The notes: generated by a model not told the origin, from the letters alone. A stretch of 64,000 bases of DNA from Flavobacterium chilense (GCF_001602525.1 NZ_LSYT01000004.1:310001-374000); one strand, 5' to 3'; counted from the first letter of the stretch, positions 25,690-34,680 are shown. Made by a program: numbers and translations.

Positions 25690-26520
25690 TTATCTTGAAT
25701 GATAAATTTTGGTTTTACTTAAATAATATTTGTTTGGAATTTTTCTCTGTGTTTTCTCAGGTATATAATCCTTTTTAAACCAAAACAAATGATACATTAT
25801 TCCTTCAAATTGATTTTTATAGTAAATCCGTCCATTATCAAAAGTTATTCTGCCGGTTAATCCTTCCAGAAGAATAAAATCGAAATGAGCCTCAATCTCT
25901 TTTTCCTGCTCTGCTTTTTTAATAAGATGCGTAAAACTTTCAACCTCTGTTTGTAAATCAAATATTGACATTCCGGCTGTCAACGCATCCCAGGCAAAAC
26001 TGCATTCGTCAAAACAAAAGTGTTTTGATTCAGAAAACACCTTCTTGTAATCTTTACTTCTCATAAAAAAAGTATTCATTACTTCATTATTTCTGTATAA
26101 AGCAAAACATCCTGTTGTATAATCATGTCTCACGCTAATAAAATCAAACTTATTGAGCATTTCATTTGTTATAAAATCCCTCACATTTCCATAAATAATA
26201 TCCAAATCACTCTGGCCCCAAAAATCATAATCTTTTATAATTTCCGGAAAAAAGAAACCATACGCAGGTTTAAAATCACAAAGCTTGTAAGGGTCGTCAA
26301 TATTTACAGTAAATCCCAATTTTGCAGAAGCATTGGCAATTATCTCGGCTTTTGTTTTATATATAATGATGACATTATCCGGTTTTCCGGGTATAAAGTC
26401 AGTATTGTCTGTTATAATATAAAAATCCACAGTTGGATTAAATGTGCAGGAGTGTATAAAATAGGGAAAATACCACGGATATTTTCCATACCAGCATGTT
26501 AGTACAGCTATTGATTTCAT
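25690..26520 (-). CDS. DUF6625 family, GT-A glycosyltransferase-like
   Basis: A 276-residue protein beginning MKSIAVLTCWYGKYPWYFPY, the pattern I associate with DUF6625. A GT-A-type nucleotide-sugar region is suggested by YIITDNT (34-40) and the DxD-like motif SDLDIIYG (Asp105/Asp107). A later FDECSFAWDAL segment resembles an acceptor-side acidic motif. It probably transfers a sugar. Its place in the exporter operon suggests that the peptide, or its carrier, is glycosylated. Function is inferred; DUF6625 members elsewhere lie in surface polysaccharide loci. Confidence 0.7.
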   Translation of the reverse strand: MKSIAVLTCWYGKYPWYFPYFIHSCTFNPTVDFYIITDNTDFIPGKPDNVIIIYKTKAEIIANASAKLGFTVNIDDPYKLCDFKPAYGFFFPEIIKDYDFWGQSDLDIIYGNVRDFITNEMLNKFDFISVRHDYTTGCFALYRNNEVMNTFFMRSKDYKKVFSESKHFCFDECSFAWDALTAGMSIFDLQTEVESFTHLIKKAEQEKEIEAHFDFILLEGLTGRITFDNGRIYYKNQFEGIMYHLFWFKKDYIPEKTQRKIPNKYYLSKTKIYHSR

Positions 26521-26531
26521 TTTGTCAATAT

Positions 26532-28088
26532 TTAAAATTCGTCTTCGATGAAATCCTTTATAAAAAATGGCAAAGTCTTTCTATCATACATTTTTGGATA
26601 TTCATATCCGTTTATAAGAATAGCCGGCGTGAAATTAAAATCGTTTTCTTCGCACCATTTGTATTGAAAATCAAATATTGAATCAAATTCTGATGTTATA
26701 TTTCTAGGAAATCTTTCAAGCCATGCTGTCAGGTTCGTATTTTCAAACCATGCCTGCAGTGCTGTTAAAAAGCTTTTTTCGCCTTCATTCATATAAATAT
26801 TGATCAGACTTCTAAACAATTTTACTGAATGTTCGTTTTCGCGTTCCAGATCTGCTTTTAAAACAAGTTCTATTTGTACATCATCTGAATAGTTTTCCAG
26901 AATAGTTTCTATTACAGTATGTGCATCTTTGCAATAACCACAGAAAGGATTTGATATAAGGACAATTTTTGTTGAACTTTCTCTGTTGCCAAATAGCAGC
27001 GGACTTTGCAGCATTTCGGTTTTTTCTTTTGCGAGCAGAGAATTTCTAAAAACATCATAATTTTTTTCAAATCGAATGGCTTTTAGCTGATATTCTTTTA
27101 ATTCTTTTTGTTTGATAAGTATTTCTTTAAGCGAAATCCAAATGGTAACAACAGTCAGAACAACTAATGAAAAAACAATAATAGAAACAGGAGAAAAAGC
27201 AAAAACAGTATTCTCAAATACAAACAAATAAGTTAACTCCAACAGTACAACACTCATTATAGTAAGACAAATTGGGCACCATTTTTTTTCTACCATTTTT
27301 TGAAAATACAAAGACAACAATAAAATAGGCAGCGCTCCTAAAAGCAGAACTTTTTGTATTGAAAAATAGGTTGCTGTGTCACCCAGAAGCAGTAAAGAAA
27401 AAAAACCTGTTAATTGAGAAACAAAGAAAACTACACTTAAATCACTAAAATTTATGATTTCAAAAATTTTCCATTTATCAGAGTTCACAACTGTCGAACA
27501 GCTTGTTGACGAAGCCATATTGCAAAAACTATTCAGCAGTTTTATTTTTGTTCCAAATAAATCCTTAAGTGCCGCGATAGAAAACAAAATTCCAATAGCA
27601 GGAAAAACAAAAAATAATTTAGTTATCAGATTACTTGGCGTATAAAACAAATAAGAAGAAAACAAAACAAAACATAAGACTGGTAACAGCCAGCTAAAAC
27701 TTTTTTTAGAAGCTATTGGCAATACTTCATTTTCAGGTTTTTCTAATAACAAAATAAATCCGCTCCATACTTCGGGTATAACGACATACTCTTCAGTTGT
27801 ATTACTGCCTTTTTTATAAGTATAGTTTTCACCTTTTTTTTCTATAAAACAAAGCTGCTGCTCGCCCAGATTTAAAAGTGCAACGAAATGATCCGGTAAA
27901 GCATCAATTTCTGCATGATCAACCTGAAGAACACCATTTTTAATATTAAAAAAACTTAAAGTATCAACCACAGATAATAAAGTTGGGTAATCCGGATGTG
28001 ACTGTATCTGAAAATCAAATTCAGATTTATCAATAACTATATTTTCTTTTTCCAAATATTGAAAAAGGTAATTAAAATCTTCATTCAT
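26532..28088 (-). CDS. C39-like / VKOR / thioredoxin disulfide-forming membrane protein
   Basis: A 518-residue protein in three parts. Residues 1-120 resemble a C39 peptidase-like domain without the catalytic cysteine. Residues 130-320 are a vitamin-K-epoxide-reductase-type membrane domain with Cys189/Cys197 and CPIC (271-274). The C-terminal thioredoxin/DsbA-like domain has NPFCGYCKDAH (Cys383/Cys386). VKOR homologues use quinone to reoxidise a Trx-like domain that puts disulfides into exported proteins. Its first place in the operon, next to a six-cysteine peptide, makes the peptide the likely client. The N-terminal domain may bind the leader. Confidence 0.85.
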   Translation of the reverse strand: MNEDFNYLFQYLEKENIVIDKSEFDFQIQSHPDYPTLLSVVDTLSFFNIKNGVLQVDHAEIDALPDHFVALLNLGEQQLCFIEKKGENYTYKKGSNTTEEYVVIPEVWSGFILLLEKPENEVLPIASKKSFSWLLPVLCFVLFSSYLFYTPSNLITKLFFVFPAIGILFSIAALKDLFGTKIKLLNSFCNMASSTSCSTVVNSDKWKIFEIINFSDLSVVFFVSQLTGFFSLLLLGDTATYFSIQKVLLLGALPILLLSLYFQKMVEKKWCPICLTIMSVVLLELTYLFVFENTVFAFSPVSIIVFSLVVLTVVTIWISLKEILIKQKELKEYQLKAIRFEKNYDVFRNSLLAKEKTEMLQSPLLFGNRESSTKIVLISNPFCGYCKDAHTVIETILENYSDDVQIELVLKADLERENEHSVKLFRSLINIYMNEGEKSFLTALQAWFENTNLTAWLERFPRNITSEFDSIFDFQYKWCEENDFNFTPAILINGYEYPKMYDRKTLPFFIKDFIEDEF

Positions 28089-28165
28089 AAAATTTTATAT
28101 TTCTGTGTAGCAAGGAGTGTTTAACAGTATTTTGCCCAGTGATTACTTGGCATCTTTATATTAAA

Positions 28166-28205
28166 TAAGCTATAAGCAAAATTGTGAAATAGTGCTTATA
28201 GCTTA
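28166..28205 (-). terminator. Hairpin between precursor gene and exporter operon
   Basis: Perfect 13-bp arms TAAGCTATAAGCA and TGCTTATAGCTTA lie 100 bp after the precursor stop codon. It could be a partial terminator or an mRNA-stabilising stem that lets the precursor be made in excess over the export machinery. Confidence 0.55.
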
Positions 28206-28305
28206 AAAAATTATCAATTAGTAAGCATTTAAAAATTTTTGACTTGTGAAGTATAATTTGAAAGCACTTTACTAAATATTAACTTTAGAAGTTAAGTGTC
28301 ACTTA

Positions 28306-28482
28306 TTATCTAGGACAAGCATCCCAGCATTCTTGAACACTGCTTTTACATCCATTATAATTACCATTACAGTAGCAAGGAAAAGTTCCAGAAGGACATC
28401 CGCTTCCTGCCATAATTGTTTTCATTTCGTTTCTTGATAATTTTCCCTGTGCGTTAGCAAGACTCATTTTTTGAATTTTCAT
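28306..28482 (-). CDS. Double-glycine-type precursor peptide with six cysteines
   Basis: A 58-codon gene. The leader has the motif LSRNEMKTIMAG (residues 15-26), matching the L-x3-E-[LM]-x2-I-x-G-G pattern with Ala25-Gly26 at the cleavage position. The predicted 32-residue core (27-58) has Cys29, 36, 38, 45, 52 and 56, a C-X6-C-X-C-X6-C-X6-C-X3-C array, plus Gly, Asn and Ser residues. The C39 exporter should process it and the VKOR protein oxidise it. It may be a bacteriocin, a glycocin-like peptide or a signal. I know of no named family for the core. Confidence 0.82.
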   Translation of the reverse strand: MKIQKMSLANAQGKLSRNEMKTIMAGSGCPSGTFPCYCNGNYNGCKSSVQECWDACPR

Positions 28483-28858
28483 AATCTGATTTTTTTGTTA
28501 TTGTTAATAATAATATTTAAAAAATGTAGTATTGAAAATTAGAAAACGACTCTGCGCACAAATCATTAAAAAATTAACAGTTGTTACATTTTTTTCAAAA
28601 TTGAAATTTAAATATTTCTCCTACAATGCTTTTTCAAGCATAAAATATGCTGATTCTGACATATTTATTGTCAATATTAAATTTCTAAGGGTGTTTGATG
28701 TGTTTTTGTAGTGCTTTTTATCTTACATATCCTACGATTTTTTTTCTTCGATAAAATAAATTTCTCTAAGTTGCTACCCTCTTAAAGTGAGAAAAAACAC
28801 AAAAAAAGACGCTGATTTTTCGAGAAACCCAAAAACAAAATATCAAACAATAACCATT

Positions 28859-29212
28859 ATGATTAAACAAAAACTAATTACTAAACGGATTGAGAAAAAT
28901 AAAACGCAGGAAGAAATTGCGCATCTTTTAGGAATGACACAATCGCAGTACAGCCGAAGAGAATCCGGCATAACTAAAATTACCAAAAGTGAATGGGACA
29001 GTCTTGCTAAAATTTTAGAAACAAATATGGAAGCAATTTATGAACCTGAAGACGGCATATATATTTTAAATAGTGAAAAAAGCAACATTAATCCAGATAA
29101 ACACAGCAATGACTACAATAATTTTACACTTGATGTAATGAAAAAATATATTGAAAAATTAGAGTATGAAAACAGATATCTAAAATCACAGCTTGAAAAA
29201 TTCTCATTATAA
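28859..29212 (+). CDS. XRE-family regulator with C-terminal coiled coil
   Basis: A 117-residue protein. The frame extends to a GTG at 28,787, but the ATG at 28,859 places the HTH normally (MIKQKLITKRIEKNKTQEEI). The HTH covers about 7-60 with HLLGMTQSQYSRRESG. The end (KKYIEKLEYENRYLKSQLEK) is a short coiled coil that may mediate dimerisation. It is transcribed divergently from the precursor gene and is the only regulator nearby, so it may control the peptide cluster. Proteins of this form are common in Flavobacteriia and are not always linked to peptides. Confidence 0.75.
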   Translation: MIKQKLITKRIEKNKTQEEIAHLLGMTQSQYSRRESGITKITKSEWDSLAKILETNMEAIYEPEDGIYILNSEKSNINPDKHSNDYNNFTLDVMKKYIEKLEYENRYLKSQLEKFSL

Positions 29213-29281
29213 TGTTAAAATAAATCAAGATTTCTAAATTTAAAACATAATTAGTCCTTTAGTAAGCATAAGCAACTCTCG

Positions 29282-29320
29282 AAAAAGTCCTGTAAACAAA
29301 TAAGTCTACAGGCTTTTTTT
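29282..29320 (+). terminator. Terminator, resembling the ssrA/att hairpin
   Basis: Stem AAAAAGtCCTGTA(AAC) / (GT)CTACAGGCTTTTTTT follows the XRE gene. It and the preceding GCAACTCTCG align with the att sequence at 11,339-11,384 with several mismatches. Confidence 0.65.
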
Positions 29321-29645
29321 ATGAATCATCAAATAAAACACTTTTAAATAGGTATGATTATCAAAGTATAAATCAATTATTGTGTTTTTTAGATTCAATA
29401 GTCTGTTTTTCAAATTAAGTGTATTTTTTATACTTAAAAACTATCACAACCAACCCCCAAAAGCGGACTATTTTACCCTTAGTTTTTCATCATTTTTCTC
29501 TAACTTAGCGGAGTAAATCTTAAAATATAAGATTCGAACAAACTTTGTTTTTCTGCAAAGAACTGAATGAAAAAGCATTACTGTTTTTTCTCTTACATTT
29601 TTTTCAAAAAAACATTCTTCTAATAATTTTAGTTAATTGAAAACT

Positions 29646-31055
29646 ATGAACAAATTTGATTTTGGAATTGTAGGACTCGGTGTAATGGGCCGTAACTTAC
29701 TTTTAAATATTGCGAGCCATAACTTTGCGGCTGCAGGTTTAGATTTGGATACCGAAAAAGTCAACTCGCTTCAACAAGAAGCAGATCCTGATCATACCAT
29801 TGAAGCCACAACAGATGTTAAACATTTTGTAGAGCTTATTCAAAAACCAAGAGCTATTATGCTGCTCGTTCCTGCCGGAAAACCTGTTGACAGTGCTATC
29901 GCCAGTTTATTGCCTCATTTAGACCAGGGCGATATTATAATAGATGGTGGAAACACTTATTTTACTGATACCGACAGAAGATTTTTAGAATTGTCTGCTA
30001 AAGGAATTCATTTCTTCGGAATGGGAATTTCAGGCGGAGAAAAAGGTGCCAGATTTGGTCCTGCTATGATGCCGGGCGGTGATCAGAAAGCATACGAAAG
30101 ACTTCGTCCTATTTTTGAAGCTATTGCTGCAAAAGTAGACGGTGAACCTTGTGTCGAATATTTAGGAAACGGTTCTGCCGGAAACTATGTAAAAATGGTT
30201 CATAACGGAATCGAATACGGAATTATGCAGTTGATTTCTGAGATTTATGACCTTATGAAAAGAGGTTATAACTTAGACGATGAAACGATTCAGAAAACTT
30301 TTGAAGAATGGAACCAAACGGATGACCTAAGATCGTATCTGATTGAAATTACCGGAAAAATTTTAAAACAAAAAGACGAAGACGGAAGCCTTCTTATCAA
30401 TAAAATTTCAGATTGGGCAAAATCTAAAGGAACAGGAAAATGGACTTCTCAAAATGCAATGGATTTGCAGGTTCCGGTTCCAACTATCGACGCTGCTGTT
30501 ATAATGCGCGATATGTCTAAAACAAAACCTGAAAGAATTGAAGCTGCAAAAAACTTAGTTTGGAATACTCCTGAAAGCAATGTAAATACAAGCGAAGCAA
30601 TTGCTGCTTTAAAATCGGCATTATACCTTTCTATTGTTGTAACGTATGCTCAGGGATTAGCTCAGCTTCATACTGCTTCTAAAGAATATAATTATGGATT
30701 AAACCTGGAAACTGTTGCTAAAATCTGGCGCGGGGGCTGTATCATTCGTGCGACTATTCTGGAAGATTTCAGAAAAGCGTATGTCGCAAAATCTGATTTA
30801 CCAAACTTACTTTTAGATTCTGGAATAGCTTCAAAATTAACTGAAAACCAAGCAGGAATGAGAGCTGTAATTCAGTTTGCAGTTCAAAAAGGATTACCTG
30901 TAGCGGGACTTATGAATTCATTAGCCTATTTTGATGCCTACCGATCTGAAAATCTTCCAACAAATTTAATTCAGGCACAGCGTGATTATTTTGGAGCTCA
31001 CACCTACGAACGTATCGATAAAACAGGTGTTTTTCACACACAATGGTCTGAATAA
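29646..31055 (+). CDS. gnd: 6-phosphogluconate dehydrogenase, decarboxylating
   Basis: A 469-residue protein from the ATG at 29,646; the in-frame TTG at 29,637 is less likely. The Rossmann motif GIVGLGVMGRNLL is at 6-18. The family signature GISGGEKGARFGPAMMPGG is near residues 124-142 and the catalytic region VKMVHNGIEYG near 180-190. It oxidises 6-phosphogluconate to ribulose 5-phosphate with NADP reduction in the cytoplasm. It is the first gene of the gnd-zwf-pgl operon, with 27 bp to zwf. The 430 bp upstream contain a terminator and a motif shared with the RND operon, but I see no confident promoter. Confidence 0.94.
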   Translation: MNKFDFGIVGLGVMGRNLLLNIASHNFAAAGLDLDTEKVNSLQQEADPDHTIEATTDVKHFVELIQKPRAIMLLVPAGKPVDSAIASLLPHLDQGDIIIDGGNTYFTDTDRRFLELSAKGIHFFGMGISGGEKGARFGPAMMPGGDQKAYERLRPIFEAIAAKVDGEPCVEYLGNGSAGNYVKMVHNGIEYGIMQLISEIYDLMKRGYNLDDETIQKTFEEWNQTDDLRSYLIEITGKILKQKDEDGSLLINKISDWAKSKGTGKWTSQNAMDLQVPVPTIDAAVIMRDMSKTKPERIEAAKNLVWNTPESNVNTSEAIAALKSALYLSIVVTYAQGLAQLHTASKEYNYGLNLETVAKIWRGGCIIRATILEDFRKAYVAKSDLPNLLLDSGIASKLTENQAGMRAVIQFAVQKGLPVAGLMNSLAYFDAYRSENLPTNLIQAQRDYFGAHTYERIDKTGVFHTQWSE

Positions 31056-31082
31056 AGAACTATAAGCAACACAACACACAAA

Positions 31083-32615
31083 ATGAGTAAGTTCAAAAAT
31101 ATAAATCCAACAATCATAGTTATTTTTGGAGGAACCGGAGATCTGGCAAAAAGAAAACTCTTTCCCGCATTTCAAAATCTGTATCTTGACGGCCGTATGT
31201 CGAAGAAATTTCAGATTATTGCTTTAGGAAGAGCCGAAAAAAGTGATGAAGAGTTCCGCAGTTATGTCTTAGAAAATCTGGAGACTTTTTCAAGAAAAAA
31301 AGGACTTTCTGATCCGGAGACTCAAAAATTTCTTTCTCATATCACCTATCAAAGCCTTGATATTGACAAAGAAGAATCTTATCAAAGATTAAACGAGAAA
31401 ATAAATGGTATTGATCAGGCTTTTGGAGAACGTGCCAATCGTCTTTTTTACCTTTCGATTACTCCTTCTTTCATCACTACAATCTCTAATAATATCAAAA
31501 AAATAGGTCTTGCTGCAAATGCCGGACAGGATCGTATCATTATTGAAAAGCCTTTTGGTTATGATAAAACCTCAGCGATTGCGCTTAATGCAATGCTTTC
31601 GGAGACTTTTAAAGAAGAACAGATTTACAGAATCGACCATTATTTAGGCAAAGAAACGGTTCAGAACATTCTTGCTTTCCGTTTTGGAAATTCGATGTTC
31701 GAGCCTTTATGGAGCCGTAATTTTATTGATTTTGTTCAGATTACAGTAGCAGAAGAAGTTGGCGTAGAAGAACGAGGCGGATTTTACGAAGGCGTTGGAG
31801 CATTAAAAGACATGATTCAGAATCATTTGCTTCAAATTTTATGTATGACGGCTATGGAAGCTCCGGCTTCTTTGGAGGCAGATGACATTCGTAACCGTAA
31901 AGCAGATGTCCTGAAATCTATTCGCCGAATTAAACCTGATGAAGTAGATCATTATATAGTAAGAGGTCAGTATGATGCCGGTATTGTAAAAGGAAAACCC
32001 GTTCCAGGATATCGTCAGGATAAAGGAATTGCTCCGGATTCTAATACCGAAACTTATGTTGCTATGAAGATTTATCTGGACAACTGGAGATGGCAGGGAA
32101 TTCCGTTTTATTTGCGCACCGGAAAAAGAATGGAAGAAAAACAATCTTCGATCATTATACAATTTAAACCGGTTCCGCATTCTGCATTTTCATATGGAAA
32201 AGAAGGCATGACTCCAAACAGACTAATTATCAACATTCAGCCTGCTATGGATATTAAACTGCAGTTTATGACCAAAAAACCAGGTCTTTCATTGTCATTA
32301 AGACCGGCAGAAATGATATTTGATTATTTTTCATGCTCAACCATGTCACCAGAAGCTTATGAAACACTGATTGCAGATGCTTTGGCAGGAGATCCTACTC
32401 TATTTATGCGTTGGGATCAGGTAGAACAAGCCTGGGATGCTATTGATACAATACAGCAAGTATGGAAAACTACGGCACCTACCAATTTCCCTAATTACAA
32501 AGCAGGAAGCTGGGGACCTGAAGAAGCCGACGAATTACTGGCACGTCAGGGGCACGCCTGGATTCCAAATACACAAACAAAAGAAGAAGTTTTAAATGAT
32601 ACAGATATACAATAA
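31083..32615 (+). CDS. zwf: Glucose-6-phosphate 1-dehydrogenase
   Basis: A 510-residue protein with the nucleotide-binding loop FGGTGDLAKRKLFPA (15-29). The active-site signature RIDHYLGKETVQN is near 186-198, and the second substrate motif EKPFGYD lies just before it. It oxidises glucose 6-phosphate to 6-phosphogluconolactone and supplies NADPH. It overlaps pgl by 20 bp, so translation of the two is probably coupled. Length is standard for the family. Confidence 0.95.
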   Translation: MSKFKNINPTIIVIFGGTGDLAKRKLFPAFQNLYLDGRMSKKFQIIALGRAEKSDEEFRSYVLENLETFSRKKGLSDPETQKFLSHITYQSLDIDKEESYQRLNEKINGIDQAFGERANRLFYLSITPSFITTISNNIKKIGLAANAGQDRIIIEKPFGYDKTSAIALNAMLSETFKEEQIYRIDHYLGKETVQNILAFRFGNSMFEPLWSRNFIDFVQITVAEEVGVEERGGFYEGVGALKDMIQNHLLQILCMTAMEAPASLEADDIRNRKADVLKSIRRIKPDEVDHYIVRGQYDAGIVKGKPVPGYRQDKGIAPDSNTETYVAMKIYLDNWRWQGIPFYLRTGKRMEEKQSSIIIQFKPVPHSAFSYGKEGMTPNRLIINIQPAMDIKLQFMTKKPGLSLSLRPAEMIFDYFSCSTMSPEAYETLIADALAGDPTLFMRWDQVEQAWDAIDTIQQVWKTTAPTNFPNYKAGSWGPEEADELLARQGHAWIPNTQTKEEVLNDTDIQ

Positions 32616-33312
32616 TACAGCAGAAATTAATACTACAGCTGCAGATCTTTTTACAGCAGCCGCACAAAAAGCAATAGCCGAAAAAGGAAAATTTACAGCC
32701 GTTCTTACAGGAGGTTCTTCTCCTGCAGGAATTTACAAATTATTAGCTTCGGATGACTATAAAAGCAAAATAGACTGGAGTAAAGTTTTTATATTCTGGG
32801 GAGATGAGCGTTGGGTTCCGCTTAGTGATGACTTGAGTAATGCAAAAATGTCTTATACTACATTATTAAGCCACGTTCCTATTCCGTCTGAAAATATTTT
32901 TGAGATGTACAAAGATGATGTTACTGCTGAAGAATTTGCTTATGCATATGAACAATCTATTCGAAAAGTGCTGGGAGATGAAGGAAAATTTGACCTCATC
33001 TTATTAGGAATGGGAGATGATGGACACACAGCTTCTCTTTTTCCTGGTCAGGCAGTATTAGAGGAACAGAATAAATGGGTTGCTGCTTACTACCTTGAAC
33101 CTCAAAATATGTTTCGCATTACATTGACAGCGCCATTAATTAATAAAGCCGAAAAAATTATTGTTGTTGCCTTTGGAGAGAAAAAAGCTCCAGCCTTAAA
33201 AGAGGTAACAACCGGAGCATACAATCCTGCAACTTACCCAATGCAATTGATTAAACCTGTTTCGGGAGAATTATTATTTCTGGTAGATAAAAGTGCTGCC
33301 GGCGAGAATTAA
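32596..33312 (+). CDS. pgl: 6-phosphogluconolactonase
   Basis: A 238-residue SugAR/Pgl-family protein (DevB type). It has the phosphate-binding VLTGGSSPAGIYKLL, WGDERWVPLSDDLSN and LLGMGDDGHTASLFPG, which are the hallmark loops of 6-phosphogluconolactonases. It hydrolyses the lactone made by Zwf and so completes the three-enzyme oxidative pentose-phosphate operon. It begins inside the end of zwf and is followed by a strong bidirectional terminator. Confidence 0.94.
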   Translation: MIQIYNNTAEINTTAADLFTAAAQKAIAEKGKFTAVLTGGSSPAGIYKLLASDDYKSKIDWSKVFIFWGDERWVPLSDDLSNAKMSYTTLLSHVPIPSENIFEMYKDDVTAEEFAYAYEQSIRKVLGDEGKFDLILLGMGDDGHTASLFPGQAVLEEQNKWVAAYYLEPQNMFRITLTAPLINKAEKIIVVAFGEKKAPALKEVTTGAYNPATYPMQLIKPVSGELLFLVDKSAAGEN

Positions 33313-33337
33313 GAAATTGTTTTTTATGACTAAATAT

Positions 33338-33374
33338 AAAAAACGTTTATACTTTTCAGTATAAACGTTTTTTT
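33338..33374. terminator. Bidirectional terminator after pgl
   Basis: Stem AAAAACGTTTATAC / GTATAAACGTTTTTT lies between convergent pgl and acyltransferase genes. Confidence 0.85.
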
Positions 33375-33393
33375 AATTATATACTACAAGAAG

Positions 33394-34512
33394 TTATTTA
33401 GAAATAGCTTTAACTTCCTGTTTGGCAAGTCTTTCACGCCATTTATCACTTAAATATTTCCTTATCGGAATATCGTAAATTACCATAACCAAGTATGCAG
33501 CACCAACTAAAAGAATTATTCCGGCTGTAACAATAAGAGTTAACTCTGCTGTATCTGGTTTATGGGAAGTATAATAATTACCAAACATCCATAAAACGGC
33601 ATAATGCGTCATGTATAATGGATAAGAGATTTGTCCTGAAAAAATACAAACCTTTTTCAAACGAGGTTTTAAAACTGATCCCGCACCCAAAGCTACTAAC
33701 AGCGGAAAATAAAGTAACACGACCAATGGTTCAGAAAGCCAGTTCCATTTTGAAAATGGCATTACAAAAGCTAATAACAATAATACAGATAAACCTGCAA
33801 ATCCAAGTTTGTTTTTAATAATCCAGTTAGAACGGTAAATAAGTAATCCTGCTAAAAATGAATAGGATATTCGGGCACATCCATCCCAAAACGTTGGACC
33901 ACTCCAGCCTCCTAATAAATTGCCGGAACTGTACCCAACATAACAAATCGCAACAGCCGACAAGATGGTTAATACTAACAAATAACTACGTCTGATTCGA
34001 TACAATACAAACGCATAAACAATATTTGCCATATATTCCCAAAACAGTGACCATGCCGGTGCATTAAAACTAAACAGATTAAAACCACGATCAGCAATTA
34101 CAGGTAAAGGAATAAGAAACAGGGAACACAAAAAGGTCAGCATAATTTTACCTGCACTGTACAATTCAAGGTGGCCGCCAAACGGATCGAACATAAATGC
34201 CAGTAAACCCAAAACTGATCCTGCGATAACTAACGGATGAAGCCTAATAATTCTTGACATAAAAAATTTACGAAGTCCCATTTTTGCAATACGATCATCA
34301 TAAGCATATCCAATTACGAATCCGGAAAGACAAAAGAAGAAATCAACGGCCAGAAAACCGTGTCCGATAAAATTTTTACCAGGATCAGTATAAACCCATT
34401 CCATAAAATGAAATAGTACAACTGCCAGAGCTGCTACTCCCCTTAATCCGTCTAAAATTTCGAAATGCTGTTTGGTTTGAAGAATTGAAGCCGAAGAATT
34501 GTTTGTATTCAT
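33394..34512 (-). CDS. Acyltransferase-3 (OafA/YrhL-type) membrane protein
   Basis: A 372-residue integral membrane protein with about ten hydrophobic segments. The family start LDGLRGVAALAVVLFHF (about 18-34) includes the conserved histidine, and FFCLSGFVIGY and SRIIRLHPL follow. Such proteins O-acetylate or succinylate surface sugars, lipids or antibiotics from the inner membrane. The gene has no polysaccharide neighbours, so its acceptor is unknown. It is monocistronic. Confidence 0.88.
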   Translation of the reverse strand: MNTNNSSASILQTKQHFEILDGLRGVAALAVVLFHFMEWVYTDPGKNFIGHGFLAVDFFFCLSGFVIGYAYDDRIAKMGLRKFFMSRIIRLHPLVIAGSVLGLLAFMFDPFGGHLELYSAGKIMLTFLCSLFLIPLPVIADRGFNLFSFNAPAWSLFWEYMANIVYAFVLYRIRRSYLLVLTILSAVAICYVGYSSGNLLGGWSGPTFWDGCARISYSFLAGLLIYRSNWIIKNKLGFAGLSVLLLLAFVMPFSKWNWLSEPLVVLLYFPLLVALGAGSVLKPRLKKVCIFSGQISYPLYMTHYAVLWMFGNYYTSHKPDTAELTLIVTAGIILLVGAAYLVMVIYDIPIRKYLSDKWRERLAKQEVKAISK

Positions 34513-34680
34513 TTTGATATAATTCCTGTCAGATTAAGAATAATATGACGATGATAGTTGATTTACTGCTATCGCAAATTATACAAATTAAAGTTTAAAT
34601 CAAAACCCGAAATATAGTTATAGGTTAAAAGGCCTTATCTTAAATTATTTACTCTTTAAAAGAATAGTTATCAGTTGATG

